This document shows positions 7,061-7,236 of a DNA stretch of 7,236 bases, in pieces. This DNA comes from Alphaproteobacteria bacterium UBA2964 (GTDB taxonomy: Bacteria; Pseudomonadota; Alphaproteobacteria; MPNO01; UBA2964), in assembly GCA_002348425.1 (NCBI GenBank), contig DEBE01000143.1, positions 1 through 7,236 of the forward strand. Reading direction: 5' to 3'. A program made the position numbers and the translations under genes. Every line of letters starts with the position of its first letter. The first letter of the stretch is position 1. A model generated the notes under the pieces. It was not told the DNA's origin. It did no database searches and was given only the letters and a program-made list of their open reading frames with translations.

Positions 7061-7236
7061 GCCTCCGTATCTTTGAATAGTGCTTAAATGAAACATAACC
7101 AGTGTGTGCCGCCTGAATGGTGCTTGCCGGGGTGTATTGGACGATTATGACGATACTAGATGAAGTGCGGTAAAAGTATTAAAGATTAATAATAAAATTT
7201 TATTTTTACCTTAAATTTTTCATGATAATGAGTGTT
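7061..7236. other. 3' intergenic region, no supported gene
   Basis: This 176-base stretch after the decarboxylase stop shows no gene I can support. It contains a GC-richer patch at about 7098-7141, followed by a very AT-rich end with a 14-base perfect palindrome, AATAAAATTTTATT (7191-7204). No GC stem followed by a T run is visible, so no intrinsic terminator is called. A 20-codon reading frame at 7088-7150 is discussed under findings. Confidence 0.4.

Noticed and set aside
7191..7204. AATAAAATTTTATT palindrome as a terminator of the UbiD-family gene
   Set aside because: AT-only symmetry in an AT-rich stretch is expected by chance, and it lies 130 bases past the stop without a GC stem.

Overview
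The window looks like a bacterial chromosome segment, most likely alphaproteobacterial and of moderate to low GC (judged by eye, not computed). The proteobacterial pointers are a small HNH nuclease of a type common in Alphaproteobacteria and a DUF427 protein. Both flank a catabolic-looking redox locus. Start codons are often not ATG: four of the six complete genes begin with GTG or TTG. No tRNA, rRNA, CRISPR array, insertion sequence or phage gene is visible.

Layout: (i) 1-311, minus strand, is the N-terminal part of a VOC/glyoxalase-fold protein that runs off the left edge; it has a good sigma70-like promoter at 350-378. (ii) 509-1069, plus strand, is the HNH endonuclease. (iii) 1088-1651, minus strand, convergent with the HNH gene, is a DUF427 protein with a long C-terminal extension. 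(iv) 5446 down to 1701, minus strand, is a tight three-gene operon for a molybdenum hydroxylase of the xanthine dehydrogenase/CO dehydrogenase superfamily, in the order FAD subunit, [2Fe-2S] subunit, molybdopterin subunit. The first two genes overlap by one base and the next two are 3 bases apart. (v) 5612-7060, plus strand, divergent from that operon across a 165-base spacer, is a UbiD-family (prenylated-FMN) decarboxylase with all catalytic residues present. (vi) 7061-7236 holds no gene I can support.

How they may work together: the three subunits should form one enzyme that hydroxylates or oxidises an organic substrate with water as oxygen donor, passing electrons Mo to 2Fe-2S to FAD. The divergent UbiD protein should remove (or add) a carboxyl group on an aromatic, heteroaromatic or alpha,beta-unsaturated acid. 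The shared spacer contains an imperfect 25-base inverted repeat that could be a regulator site. The simplest reading is a small catabolic module for a carboxylated, probably ring-containing compound. Substrate and order of steps cannot be read from the sequence. The UbiX flavin prenyltransferase, molybdenum-enzyme maturation factors, a CoA ligase, a transporter and a regulator are all absent from the window.
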